This document shows positions 49,855 through 58,396 of a stretch of 64,000 nucleotides of DNA, one piece after another. The notes beneath the pieces are model-generated. The model made no database searches. It saw nothing but the letters and a program-made list of their open reading frames with translations, and was not told the origin of the DNA. The position numbers and the translations under genes are program-made. The stretch lies in the NCBI GenBank assembly GCA_003285105.1, contig CP030158.1, forward strand, positions 2,580,501-2,644,500, in the 5' to 3' direction. Each line of letters begins with the position of its first letter. Within the stretch, counting starts at the first letter, position 1. Source of the DNA: Roseithermus sacchariphilus (GTDB taxonomy: Bacteria > Bacteroidota > Rhodothermia > Rhodothermales > MEBIC09517).

Positions 49855-51063
49855 ATGACCCTTTCGTTCTGGCAGCACGCTACGCGAGAGCCCGAAGTCC
49901 GTGCCGACGTCGCGATCGTCGGCGGCGGGGTCGTGGGGTGTTCGACGGCCTACTGGCTGCACCGGCTGCGCCCGTCGCTGCGTCTCGTCATCGTGGAGGC
50001 CGGGATGCTGGCGCAGGGGGCCAGCGGGCGCAACGCCGGCTTTCTGCTGCCCGGCACCGCGGCCGACTATGCCACGGCGGTGGCGACCTATGGGGCCGAG
50101 CGGGCGCGCCGCCTGCTGCACTTCACCCGCGAGAATCGCGAGATGATCGCGGCCGAGCTGCGGGGGGCCGCCTTCGACCTGGAGCCCAGCGGGAGCCTCA
50201 CCGTGGCCGGCAGCGCGGCCGAAGAAGCCCGCCTGCTCGATTCGGTGTCCCTCCTGCGGGCCGACGGGATGCCCGTCGCATTCATCCCGCGTGACGAAAC
50301 CAACCGCCGGCTCGTGGCCCGGGGCTACGGCGGGGCCCTCTACGTGCCCTCCGGGGCCATGCTGCACCCCGTCCGCCTGGTGCGGCACCTGGCCGGCGAA
50401 AGCGAGGCCCGCCTCCTGACGCATCACCGCGTCGCCACGCTGCAGGAGGCCGGGGGCGACGTCGTGCTGGAGACGCCGGTGCGCCGCATCCGGGCCGGGC
50501 AGGTGGTGCTGGCCCTCAACGCCTACCTGCCGCAACTCGTGCCGGCGCTGAGCCCGTTCGTCCGCCCCGTCCGCGCGCAGATGCTGGCCACGGAGCCGGC
50601 CGCCTCGCGCTGGTTGCAGGTCCCGGTCTACTCGCACGAGGGCTATTACTACCTCCGCCAGCTGGCCGACGGGGTGGTGCTGCTGGGCGGGGCGCGCCAC
50701 CTGCACGCGGACGAGGAGCAGGGCTACGAGGATACGACGACCGAGGCCCTCCAGGCGGATCTGCTGCGCTACCTGCACTTCCACTTCCCGCAGACGCGCG
50801 GCCTGGGCGTCCGGCACCGCTGGAGCGGGGTGATGGGCTTCTCGCCGGATCACCTGCCCGTCGTGGGCACCGTGCCCGGCCTCGACGGGAGCGTCTGGGC
50901 CGCCGGCTTTACGGGGCACGGCATGGGATTCGGCTTTCGCTTCGGGCGGCTCCTGGCCGACGTGGTCCTCGGCACGCCCCACCCCGACGGGCTGGAGCTG
51001 TTCTCCGTGCGCCGCTTTCCCCGCCCGCAGACCGCCCGCCCGTCCGTGCCGGCCGGCGAGTAG
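49855..51063 (+). CDS. FAD-dependent oxidoreductase (DAO family)
   Basis: The protein has 402 residues. ATG 49855 is preceded by AGGAGGTCAAGGGCAGGAAGC and fits best; ATG 49831 is possible. The dinucleotide-binding fingerprint 'VAIVGGGVVGCSTAYWL' starts at about residue 19, then 'GASGRNAGFLLPG', typical of D-amino-acid oxidase/glycine-oxidase/YgaF-like enzymes. The C-terminal 'HRWSGVMGFSPDHLPVVGTVPG' and 'WAAGFTGHGMGFGFRFGRLLAD' close the FAD site. The substrate amine or hydroxy acid is not identifiable. Cytoplasmic, no signal peptide. Confidence 0.9.
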   Translation: MTLSFWQHATREPEVRADVAIVGGGVVGCSTAYWLHRLRPSLRLVIVEAGMLAQGASGRNAGFLLPGTAADYATAVATYGAERARRLLHFTRENREMIAAELRGAAFDLEPSGSLTVAGSAAEEARLLDSVSLLRADGMPVAFIPRDETNRRLVARGYGGALYVPSGAMLHPVRLVRHLAGESEARLLTHHRVATLQEAGGDVVLETPVRRIRAGQVVLALNAYLPQLVPALSPFVRPVRAQMLATEPAASRWLQVPVYSHEGYYYLRQLADGVVLLGGARHLHADEEQGYEDTTTEALQADLLRYLHFHFPQTRGLGVRHRWSGVMGFSPDHLPVVGTVPGLDGSVWAAGFTGHGMGFGFRFGRLLADVVLGTPHPDGLELFSVRRFPRPQTARPSVPAGE

Positions 51064-51104
51064 AGCCCTCCACGCCCGCTGGTTGGGCCGCCGTGCGGCG
51101 GCTG

Positions 51105-51111
51105 TATCTTC
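51105..51111 (+). promoter_or_regulatory. TATCTTC box upstream of the outer-membrane barrel gene
   Basis: TGTATCTTCCCGG lies 104 bases before the ATG at 51216, giving a leader of about 100 bases. Confidence 0.45.
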
Positions 51112-51215
51112 CCGGCTTCGAGCCCGTACGAGGGTCGTCCGTGCGGCGCCCGGTGGCTCCTGATTCCGGCCGGTGGCGTCGTGTCCTTCCTCTGTTCAGA
51201 CGCCACGAGACGGTC

Positions 51216-51941
51216 ATGCAACGTTCGTTCATTGCCTTCATCGCCATCCTGCTCATCGGGGGCTGGGCCGCTATGCCGGCCCGGGCGCAGCTACGCCCCT
51301 CGGTCGAGGTCAGCGGGCTGCTCGGACTGCCCCAGGGCGAATTCGGCGACCGGGTGGGCGCCGGGGGCGGCCTGCAGGTCTATGCCGGGCTGCAAGACGC
51401 CCGCTCGCCCGTGGCCTTCGGGGTCAACCTCGGGGTGCTCATCTACGGCATCGAGCGCCGCCGCGAACCCTTCAGCACGACGATCCCGGACGTCACGGTG
51501 GACGTGGAGACGACCAACAACATCTTCCTGGGGCATCTGGTGCTACGCCTCCAGCCCCCCGGCCAGCGGACGGCGCTCTCGCCCTACGTGCACGGCCTCT
51601 TCGGCTTCAAGTACCTGTTCACCGAGACGCGCATCGAAAGCGACCGCTTCGACGAGGAGATCGCGGCCTCCACGAACTTCGACGACGCGGCCCTGAGCTA
51701 CGGGCTCGGCGGCGGCGTGCGGATCCGGCTATACCACGGGCCGCTCGGTGAGGGCGAGGACGGACTCGCCCGCCCCGGCCGGGTGGACCTGAACGTCGGG
51801 CTGGACTACCTCTTCGGGGCCGAGGCCGAATACCTGAAGAAAGGCTCCATCCGCCGGGAGGACGGCGGCGTGTCCTTCGACGTCGAGCGCTCCGCCACGG
51901 CGCTGCTGCTGCCCTCGCTCGGTGTGACGCTCACGTTCTGA
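51216..51941 (+). CDS. Outer-membrane beta-barrel protein
   Basis: The protein has 241 residues with a signal peptide ('SFIAFIAILLIGGWAAMPARAQ'). The mature chain has alternating hydrophobic and polar strands ('VEVSGLLGLPQGEFGDRVGAGGGLQVYAGL', 'SYGLGGGVRIRLYHG', 'RVDLNVGLDYLFGAEAEYLKKGS') and ends in 'LGVTLTF' with a C-terminal Phe, as expected for BamA-assembled barrels. It probably forms an 8- to 10-strand barrel of the OmpA/OmpX-like porin-fold type. Function unknown. Confidence 0.8.
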   Translation: MQRSFIAFIAILLIGGWAAMPARAQLRPSVEVSGLLGLPQGEFGDRVGAGGGLQVYAGLQDARSPVAFGVNLGVLIYGIERRREPFSTTIPDVTVDVETTNNIFLGHLVLRLQPPGQRTALSPYVHGLFGFKYLFTETRIESDRFDEEIAASTNFDDAALSYGLGGGVRIRLYHGPLGEGEDGLARPGRVDLNVGLDYLFGAEAEYLKKGSIRREDGGVSFDVERSATALLLPSLGVTLTF

Positions 51942-51970
51942 CGGGCGGCGCATCGAAGCCGGGGGCCGCG

Positions 51971-52069
51971 TCAGGGCCGGCCGGTCCGGCGCCGCCATCC
52001 GATGAGCAGGCCGGTCGCCACGCCGACGGCCAGGACGGCGAGATACCAGGTCGGGGTGCCGATTTCCAT
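51971..52069 (-). CDS. Possible 32-residue single-pass membrane peptide
   Basis: ATG 52069 opens 'MEIGTPTWYLAVLAVGVATGLLIGWRRRTG', one transmembrane helix followed by a positively charged tip. The frame continues upstream without another plausible start. It overlaps the intergenic region between the barrel and MscS genes. Codon content does not prove translation; it is too short to recognise a family. Confidence 0.35.
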   Translation of the reverse strand: MEIGTPTWYLAVLAVGVATGLLIGWRRRTGRP

Positions 52070-52200
52070 GGAGGTTGCTTGAATCGTGCGGAGAGCCCGT
52101 GCGGTGGATGGTGTGGCCTCTCGGGAATGCCTACCATACACGGGACGAGCCGGCCTGGTTCGTCGACGTGTATCCCATCGAGGCAAGACCGACGGATCTC

Positions 52201-53334
52201 ATGGATCAGATGCTGCAGACGATCGATCAGGACATCCTCGGCCGCATGCTCTGGGGAGCAACGGCGCAGGAATGGTTGCTGGCGCTGCTGATCGGGGTGA
52301 CGGTGTCGGCGGGGCTGATCGCCTTGCACCGGCTCGTCACCTGGCGCTTCAAGCGCTTCGCCGAGCGGACGGCGAACATCGTGGACGACATCCTCTCCGT
52401 CGTACTCGAGAAAACCCGCCTCTACTTTCTGATCGCGGTGGGGCTTTATCTCGGCATCGTGCTGCGTGCGATCCCGCGTGAGGCGACGCTCCTTCTCGGG
52501 AAGGTGGTGCTCGTCCTGGTGTTGCTCCAGGTCATCCGCTGGGGCAGCAGCGTGATCACGTTCTACGTCTCGCGCTACAAGGAGCGGATGCTGGAGACGG
52601 ACCCCGGCGCCGTCACGACGATGCAGGCGGTGGGCTTCATCGGGCGGATGCTCCTGTGGATCGTGGTGGGGCTGCTGGCGCTGCAGAACTTCGGCATCGA
52701 GGTGACGGCGCTCGTGGCCAGCCTCGGCATCGGCGGTATTGCCGTGGCGCTGGCGGTGCAGAACATCCTGGGGGATCTTTTCGCCTCGCTCTCCATCGTG
52801 CTCGACAAGCCCTTCGTGGTCGGCGATTTCCTGATCGTGGACAACTACATGGGCACGGTCGAGAACGTCGGGCTCAAGACGACGCGCATCCGCAGCCTCT
52901 CCGGCGAGCAGATCGTCTTCTCGAACAGCGACCTGCTCAACAGCCGCCTGCGCAACTACAAGCGGATGTACGAGCGGCGGGTGGTCTTCGGCATCGGCGT
53001 GGTCTACCAGACGCCGGCCCGGCAACTCGCCCGCATCCCGGGCATGATCCGCGAGATCGTGGAGGCGCAGGAGCAGACCCGCTTCGACCGGGCGCATTTC
53101 AAGGCGTTCGGAGACTTCGCGCTCACCTTCGAGGTCGTCTACTACGTGCTCTCGCCGGACTACACGCTGTACATGGACATCCAGCAGGCCATCAACCTGG
53201 CCCTCTACCAGCGCTTCGAGGCCGAGGGCATCGTCTTCGCCTACCCGACGCAGACGCTCTACCTGACCGCCGAGCAGGCGCTGCCGGTGCAGACGCAGCC
53301 GGCCAACGGCCAGGCCGGGACGCCGGAGGCGTAG
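52201..53334 (+). CDS. Mechanosensitive ion channel of the MscS family
   Basis: The protein has 377 residues from ATG 52201. Transmembrane helices at about 19-40, 75-98, 106-125 and 150-170 precede the pore-lining TM3 and the beta-domain: 'VASLGIGGIAVALAVQNILGDLFASLSIVLDKPFVVGDFL', then 'GTVENVGLKTTRIRSLSGEQIVFSNSDLL' as the conserved MscS signature. It should release solutes on hypo-osmotic shock. The C-terminal alpha/beta cage is complete. It is transcribed towards the DUF547 gene. Confidence 0.92.
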   Translation: MDQMLQTIDQDILGRMLWGATAQEWLLALLIGVTVSAGLIALHRLVTWRFKRFAERTANIVDDILSVVLEKTRLYFLIAVGLYLGIVLRAIPREATLLLGKVVLVLVLLQVIRWGSSVITFYVSRYKERMLETDPGAVTTMQAVGFIGRMLLWIVVGLLALQNFGIEVTALVASLGIGGIAVALAVQNILGDLFASLSIVLDKPFVVGDFLIVDNYMGTVENVGLKTTRIRSLSGEQIVFSNSDLLNSRLRNYKRMYERRVVFGIGVVYQTPARQLARIPGMIREIVEAQEQTRFDRAHFKAFGDFALTFEVVYYVLSPDYTLYMDIQQAINLALYQRFEAEGIVFAYPTQTLYLTAEQALPVQTQPANGQAGTPEA

Positions 53335-53383
53335 CGTCGGGATTGGCGAGATGTTCGTTCCCTGACGGCGTGCGCGGTGCCGC

Positions 53384-54286
53384 TCAGCGTGCCCGGTTGA
53401 CGGTCCAGCGGTATGCGAAGCGCACGTCGGGCCGGGCTCGCAGCGCGGCGGCCGTCTGGCCCCGGAGCGCTGCCCGGAGCGCTGCCCGGAGCGCGTCATG
53501 GCCCGGGCGGTCGGCGGTCATGTAGCCGAGGATCACGTCCCCGGCGGGCCGGCCGTCGGCTTCGAAGTCGTCCCCGAACCAGTCGAGCAGGGCCGAGAGG
53601 ACGAGGGTGTCCCCGTCGAGGCGGAGGTGCGCCGGGTCGCTGGCAAAGTCGCGCATGGCGGCGTCCAACTCGGCGTCGAGCGTGGCGGGGGTGAAGGCGC
53701 GGCGGCGCAGGCGGGGGCAGGAGACGGCCGCACAGTTGAGGCCGACGTGGATGCGGAAGTCCAGGGTGTCCACCGGCAGGGCGGCCAGGTCGGGCGGAAC
53801 GTTCTGGCGCCGGAGGATGACGTGCTCGATCTGATCCAGCGTCAGGTCCATCCCGGCCGTGCGGTACGGCGTCCGGAAGAACCGGTCCACGTAGCCGTCG
53901 GCCACGATGTCCTGCACCTGCGGCGTTTCGAGGATGTGTTGCAGCATCTGGACGTTGTAGGCATTGATCCAGAACGCCCGCTTCTCCGCATCGGTGGAGA
54001 GGGTGGTGGCATCGAACGTTTCGATGGTCTTGAGCACCCGCCGGAAGTCGGCGTTGAGCGGGCCGCGGAGGCGGTCGTACCGCACGAGGCCCTCGTCCGT
54101 GACCACCTCGGCCAGGAGGGCGGAGAGGACGGGAGCGTATTCGTCCAGGGGTTCGGCATCTCCGGCCCGGCTCGGGGCGAGGGGCGCCGCAGGGGGCGGC
54201 GCCGGGCGTGGCGGGTCGGGGCGCGGCGGGTCGTCGGGGCGCGGTGGGAGGCCGGCCAGCAGGAGGCACAGGAGCAGGATCGGCAT
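53384..54286 (-). CDS. DUF547 domain-containing exported protein
   Basis: The protein has 300 residues starting with a short hydrophobic leader ('PILLLCLLLAGLPP') and a Pro/Asp-rich linker. The DUF547 domain is recognised by 'EKRAFWINAYNVQMLQHIL', 'IEHVILRRQ', 'FRIHVGLNCAAVSCPRL' and 'LDWFGDDFEA'. Members are widely spread and usually secreted; some appear with glutaredoxin-like domains, but the activity is unknown. The Cys pair in 'NCAAVSCP' is intact. A short GCGCTGCCCGGA-type duplication lies in its 3' part. Confidence 0.85.
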   Translation of the reverse strand: MPILLLCLLLAGLPPRPDDPPRPDPPRPAPPPAAPLAPSRAGDAEPLDEYAPVLSALLAEVVTDEGLVRYDRLRGPLNADFRRVLKTIETFDATTLSTDAEKRAFWINAYNVQMLQHILETPQVQDIVADGYVDRFFRTPYRTAGMDLTLDQIEHVILRRQNVPPDLAALPVDTLDFRIHVGLNCAAVSCPRLRRRAFTPATLDAELDAAMRDFASDPAHLRLDGDTLVLSALLDWFGDDFEADGRPAGDVILGYMTADRPGHDALRAALRAALRGQTAAALRARPDVRFAYRWTVNRAR

Positions 54287-54387
54287 GGCAGCGGTCGGAA
54301 GACGGTACGGGCAAGGGAGACGCGGGCAGGAAGGCGGCCACGCCGCACCCGGCCATGCCGGACCGGGCGCAGCCCCTCGCCCCGTGC

Positions 54388-56061
54388 TCAGCGGCCCCCG
54401 ACGGCCTCCGCCGGCTCCGCCAGCTTCAGCGGCTTGCGCGGCAGCTTCTCGTCCCGCTGGGCCGTGTGGTAGGCGAAGGCCGCGATGATGGTGGCCGCCT
54501 GCTTCAGGTCCTCCTCCTCGGCGTGGTCGTAGGTGTCCATGTTGGAGTGATGCGTCCGGCCGTAGGCGATCGGGTCCTGGATGAACTGAAAGCCGGGCAG
54601 GCCGACGAGGTCGAAGGGGATATGATCGGTGCTGCCCGTGTTCGAGATCGTCAGCGTGGCGGCACCGAGGTCGTGGAAGGGGGCCAGCCAGGCGGCGAAG
54701 ATCGGGCGGACGGCCTCATTGCCCTGGAGGTAGACCCCGCGGATCTTGCCCGTGCCGTTGTCCAGGTTGTAATAGGCCGAGAGGCGGGCATGGTCCGGCT
54801 TGAGGGCCGTCGGCGGCTCGGTGAAGCCGGGCAGGACGGCATAGTGCCGGTTGACGTGGGCGACGGAGCCGTAGAGGCCCTGCTCCTCGCCCGTCCACAG
54901 GCCGATGCGGATGGTGCGCCGCGGCTCCGTGCCGAGCGAGTCGAAGGTGGCGCGGAGGATGCGCATGGCCTCCATCATCACCGCGCTGCCGGCCCCGTTG
55001 TCCGTCGCACCCGTGCCGGCGTGCCACGAATCCAGATGCGCCCCGATCAGCACCACCTCCTCGCCGAGGGCGGGGTCGGTGCCGGGGATCTCGCCGATGA
55101 CGTTGTATTCCATCGGGTCGTCGTCGTGGAACTGCACGTCCAGGTCCACCTCCACTTGCACGGGGAAGCCTTTCTGGATCAGGCGGTAGATCCGGTTGTA
55201 ATGCTCGGCGGCGACGGTGATCTGCGGGATGACGTCGGCGCCCTGCGGGTCCCAGGGCGTGGGGCGCTCGTTCCAGGCGCTGCCCGCCGGGGCCGGCACG
55301 GAGGCGGCCGCGACGTAGACCGATCCGTAGTCTCCGCGGTCGTAGGAGCGATCCAGGATGGCGAGGGGGCGCTCGTCGTAGAGGAAGCGGATGCGGGCCT
55401 GCTGGAGGCGGTAGCGGCGGAGCGCGTCGGCGCTGTAGCGGCGCTGGGCCACGTCACGCGAGACGGCATTGGCCAGTTCGAGCAGGTCCTCGGCGTCGCG
55501 GCGCTCCGCTTCGGGCTCGAACGGCTCGTCCGGGTCCCGCGGCTCGTCGATCAGCACGATCTTGCCGGCCAGGCGGCCCCTGTAGTCGGCAAAGGCCTCC
55601 TCCGAGTCGGCATCGAAGACGACGACCTCGGCCGTCACGGGGCCGTCGATGCCGGGGGACCAGGCCTTCGGGAAGGCCAGCACGTCGAACGTGACGGGGC
55701 TGGTGACGTGCAGGCTGAAGCGTTCCATCGACCAGCCGCGCCCGAAGGGGCCCCAGGGTTCGAGGTGGACATTCTGCAGGCCCCAGGCTTCGAGCTGCTG
55801 CACGGCCCACCGGGCCGCTTCGTCCAGCCGGGGCGACCCCGTCAGGCGCGGGCCGTACACGTCGGTCAGCCAGCTCAGCGTTTCCATGACCCGGCTGTGT
55901 TCCAGCCCCTGGCTGCGTATGAGGGCGATGGCGGCTTCGTCGACGGGCTCCTGGGCATGGGCGGCGGGGAGGCGGACCAGGCTCAGCAGGGCCAGGCTCA
56001 GGAGCAGCACAGGGAGCCGGCCGGACGGGCGGGCAGCGGGCGTAGGCATGGCAATGGACAC
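54388..56061 (-). CDS. M28 family zinc aminopeptidase, secreted
   Basis: The protein has 557 residues with a signal peptide ('LPVLLLSLALLSLVRLPAAHAQE'). A protease-associated-like domain lies in the middle ('VFDADSEEAFADYRGRLAGKIVLIDEP'). The M28 catalytic region has 'VVLIGAHLDSWHAGTGATDNGAGSAVMME' (His and bridging Asp), 'RIGLWTGEEQGLYGS' (catalytic Glu pair), the Asp in 'YYNLDNGTG' and the last His in 'RTHHSNMDTYD'. It would trim amino acids from peptides in the periplasm or outside. Likely monocistronic; 102 bases separate it from the DUF547 gene. Confidence 0.93.
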   Translation of the reverse strand: MSIAMPTPAARPSGRLPVLLLSLALLSLVRLPAAHAQEPVDEAAIALIRSQGLEHSRVMETLSWLTDVYGPRLTGSPRLDEAARWAVQQLEAWGLQNVHLEPWGPFGRGWSMERFSLHVTSPVTFDVLAFPKAWSPGIDGPVTAEVVVFDADSEEAFADYRGRLAGKIVLIDEPRDPDEPFEPEAERRDAEDLLELANAVSRDVAQRRYSADALRRYRLQQARIRFLYDERPLAILDRSYDRGDYGSVYVAAASVPAPAGSAWNERPTPWDPQGADVIPQITVAAEHYNRIYRLIQKGFPVQVEVDLDVQFHDDDPMEYNVIGEIPGTDPALGEEVVLIGAHLDSWHAGTGATDNGAGSAVMMEAMRILRATFDSLGTEPRRTIRIGLWTGEEQGLYGSVAHVNRHYAVLPGFTEPPTALKPDHARLSAYYNLDNGTGKIRGVYLQGNEAVRPIFAAWLAPFHDLGAATLTISNTGSTDHIPFDLVGLPGFQFIQDPIAYGRTHHSNMDTYDHAEEEDLKQAATIIAAFAYHTAQRDEKLPRKPLKLAEPAEAVGGR

Positions 56062-56170
56062 GATGAAGATGGGGACGGACCGGGTGCCGGGGTGCCGGCG
56101 GCGGTTTTGAACCCGGCCCGGCCGGGGAGGTTGCCGGGGGCAGGGGGGCGATCCCGACGGCGAGCAAGGG

Positions 56171-56440
56171 CTACGCCTCGCCCACGGTCTGTACGAAGAT
56201 CTTATGGTCCAGCAAGGTCAGGGCCACCTCTGTGACACGCTCGTAGTAGGCCTTTCCAGACAGATCGCTGAGCTCTTTCCGATCGCGCACCCGTATCATC
56301 TGCGTACCGAAGTCCTCCGCGAACACGTCGAACCGGGTAATCATCATCAGCACCCTGCGCTGCTGCAGCGCGGTCCAGTCGTAGCGGGTATTGACGAAGT
56401 CGTTCGGCTCAACGATCCAGTCGGGCTTCGGGTCGACCAT
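56171..56440 (-). pseudogene. Truncated plasmid replication initiator (RepB/Rep_3 family)
   Basis: This is an 89-residue frame from ATG 56440 to the stop at 56171. 'PNDFVNTRYDWTALQQRRVLMMITRF' and 'IRVRDRKELSDLSGKAYYERVTEVALTLLDHKIFVQ' match the first winged-helix domain of Rep_3/RepB initiators, which normally run 250-350 residues with two winged helices. The second domain and the rest are missing and no other frame restores them. GC is clearly lower than the flanking genes. It is a remnant of an integrated plasmid or related element. Confidence 0.65.
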
Positions 56441-56720
56441 GATCTCTCCTACTCGTGTACGGTTCGCCCATCTCACAACCGGATGCTGCCAACAACAGAG
56501 GGCCCCACAATCTGTCGACGTTGAATGCTCCCTGAGGCCCGCTCTCCGTCGTTCCAGCCGGCTTTCCGTTCTCATAGCCCCCCGGCCCCTGGATGACCCT
56601 CCATCTGTCGTTCGAAGGACAAACCCTTGATCAACGAGTTCTCGCGGACACTACCCTTGCGAAAACATCCAGCCCGTAGCAGCCGTAAAACGGGCATCTT
56701 CGAATCCACAGCACACGGCT

Positions 56721-56933
56721 ATGTCCCCGGTTCTGCAACAGTTCATCAGCCGTCTCGAACGTCTCCCTGACGAGCTTCGAGAGCACTATGCAGCACGCTT
56801 TCTGGAAGAGCTCGATAAAGAGAACACTCCCGGTCCGAAGCATCGAATCCCGGGCCTTGGCGAAGGAAGCGTGACCATGACCAGCGACTTCGACGAGCCC
56901 CTTCCCGATGACTTCTGGACCGGGCAGGCATGA
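56721..56933 (+). CDS. DUF2281-like antitoxin of a degraded toxin-antitoxin pair
   Basis: The protein has 70 residues. 'RIPGLGEGSVTMTSDFDEPLPDDFW' is the hallmark C-terminal segment of DUF2281/VapB-type antitoxins that pair with PIN-domain toxins. Its stop codon overlaps the toxin start by 4 bases (ATGA), the typical coupled arrangement. The N-terminal half is helical and Leu/Glu-rich. The toxin next to it is broken, so the antitoxin may persist without a partner. Lower GC and different codon use mark it as acquired DNA. Confidence 0.75.
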   Translation: MSPVLQQFISRLERLPDELREHYAARFLEELDKENTPGPKHRIPGLGEGSVTMTSDFDEPLPDDFWTGQA

Positions 56934-57120
56934 GACTGCTCCTCGACACCCACACGCTCGTCTGGTGGCATGCTCAGCCGGTGCGCTTATCTGAAGCCGC
57001 CCGCACCGCCATCGAGGACCGGAGCAACGAAGTCTATATCAGCGTCGTCAACGCCTGGGAGATGCAGATCGGAAAACTCGTAGCGTCGGGCCAGTGTCGT
57101 GTGTCGTGCTTCCCGGTGAT
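56930..57120 (+). pseudogene. Truncated PIN-domain toxin (VapC-like)
   Basis: The start 'MRLLLDTHTLVWWHA' and 'NEVYISVVNAWEMQIGKL' match PIN toxins, with Asp6 and Glu44 as the first two metal-binding acidic residues. After about residue 50 the homology stops ('VASGQCRVSCFPV'), and the frame continues only as antisense of the following sigma gene. The third and fourth acidic residues and most of the fold are lost, so a nuclease is not expected. The break lies about 30-50 bases before the minus-strand sigma gene's stop. Confidence 0.75.
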
Positions 57121-57145
57121 GACCCAGGCTACAAATCTCGGATTT

Positions 57146-57709
57146 TCAGACGAAGTCCAGTTCCCGGCCCAGCCAGGCGCGGGCCAGGCGCCAGTCGCGC
57201 CGCACGGTCGGGACGGAGACGCCGAGCACTTCGGCGGTTTCCTCCTGGGTCAGCCCGGCGAAGAAGCGGCATTCCACGACCTTTGCCTGGCGCTCGTTGA
57301 GGGCGGCCAGGCGCTCCAGGGCTTCGTCCAGGGCCAGCAACTCCTCCGACCGCGTGCTGCGGGGCACCTGGTGCTCCTCGAAGGTTGCCAGGATCTGATC
57401 GCCTCCGCGCTTCTGGGCGCTGCGGTGCTTGGCATAGTTGATCAGCAGCCGCCGCATGACGGTGGCGGCCACCGCCATGAAGTGCGCCCGGTTCTTCCAG
57501 TCCACCCGATCCTGCTGGACGAGGTTGAGGTAGGCCTCGTGGACGAGCGCGGTGGTGTTGAGGGTGAACTGCGCCTCGCGGCGGCGCTGCCGCCGGGCGA
57601 GCCGGTGCAGCTCGTCGTAGATGAGCGGCATGAGCGCGTTCACCACGGCGTCGTTGCCGGCGCTCAGGTCGGCGAGCAGGGCGGTTACGTTGGGCGAGGA
57701 CGGGGGCAT
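57146..57709 (-). CDS. ECF-like sigma factor (Rhodopirellula/Planctomycete-type)
   Basis: The protein has 187 residues. 'LLADLSAGNDAVVNALMPLIYDELHRLARRQRRRE' with 'LVHEAYLNLV' and 'NRAHFMAVAATVMRRLLINYAKHRSAQKRGGD' is the typical N-terminus of the TIGR02999-type ECF-like group. Region 4 reads 'ALERLAALNERQAKVVECRFFAGLTQEETAEVLGVSVPTVRRDWRLARAWL'. No anti-sigma gene is adjacent, as is usual for this group. Its stop lies at the edge of the low-GC scar, so the plasmid-derived DNA was probably inserted just downstream of it. Confidence 0.92.
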   Translation of the reverse strand: MPPSSPNVTALLADLSAGNDAVVNALMPLIYDELHRLARRQRRREAQFTLNTTALVHEAYLNLVQQDRVDWKNRAHFMAVAATVMRRLLINYAKHRSAQKRGGDQILATFEEHQVPRSTRSEELLALDEALERLAALNERQAKVVECRFFAGLTQEETAEVLGVSVPTVRRDWRLARAWLGRELDFV

Positions 57710-57734
57710 GGGGCCGGAGGCAGGGGCGCGGAGG

Positions 57735-58289
57735 TCAGCGGACCGGTATGGGGACGGCCGCCGAGGCGGGCGCGGGGCCGGCGGAACGAGCCGGAGCGGG
57801 AAGGAGGCCGCGCTCCCAGGCGGCGAAGCGGTCCAGGTCGCTCCGCAGCGCCTGCACCACGACGGAGATGACGGCCACGTCGTCGGCCAGGCCGAGCACG
57901 AGCAGCACGTCCGGGACGGCGTCGAAGGGCGTCAGGAAGTAGAGCAGGGCCGCCACGCCGTAGAGCATCGAGCGCCAGGGCACGCCCCGGTACGTCCGGT
58001 TGGCCCACGCCCGCACGAGCCGCACGAGGGTCAGCAGGTCGGCGCGAACCTGTTGCAGGGCGGACTCGTGGCGGGACAGCTTGGCGTAGGCCCGGCCGGC
58101 CACGCGGACCAGCCGGACGCGACGGCGCAGGGCCTGCCGCGCCGCACGTTGCAGCAGACGGAACACGCGGCGCTCTCCCGGCGGCAGCACCTCGTCGAAG
58201 GCGGCCGAGAAGGAGGGCGCGGGGTGAGGACGAGCGGAGGACGGGTGTTCCACGAGGACGGCAGCGGTTCGGGGATGCAGGGACGACAC
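57735..58289 (-). CDS. DUF1232 (YkvA-like) membrane protein
   Basis: The protein has about 184 residues if GTG 58289 is the start; an upstream ATG (58382) would overlap the promoter of the divergent gene, and GTG 58253 is another choice. The DUF1232 signature is at the C-terminal side: 'YRGVPWRSMLYGVAALLYFLTPFDAVPDVLLVLGLADDVAVISVVVQAL', where 'PFDAVPD' and 'GLADD' are the conserved cores of a short hairpin membrane domain. The N-terminal half is Arg-rich and helical. Members are common inner-membrane proteins of unknown role. Confidence 0.78.
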   Translation of the reverse strand: MSSLHPRTAAVLVEHPSSARPHPAPSFSAAFDEVLPPGERRVFRLLQRAARQALRRRVRLVRVAGRAYAKLSRHESALQQVRADLLTLVRLVRAWANRTYRGVPWRSMLYGVAALLYFLTPFDAVPDVLLVLGLADDVAVISVVVQALRSDLDRFAAWERGLLPAPARSAGPAPASAAVPIPVR

Positions 58290-58353
58290 GCCCCACAAAA
58301 TAGCCGCCGCAGCGGTGCCTCGCCAGCCTCCGGCGCGTGCGCTGCGGGCGTCG

Positions 58354-58360
58354 TATCTTG
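58354..58360 (+). promoter_or_regulatory. TATCTTG box upstream of the BNR-repeat protein gene
   Basis: GTCGTATCTTGGAGC lies 36 bases before the ATG at 58397. Confidence 0.5.
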
Positions 58361-58396
58361 GAGCCGTCTTCGTTTCACCCACTCGTCCCCGTCCTC

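Noticed and set aside
57122-57871. Continuation of the PIN toxin frame over 250 codons
   Set aside because: After about residue 50 the frame is antisense to a clear ECF-like sigma gene and loses all PIN homology; it is a chance open frame.
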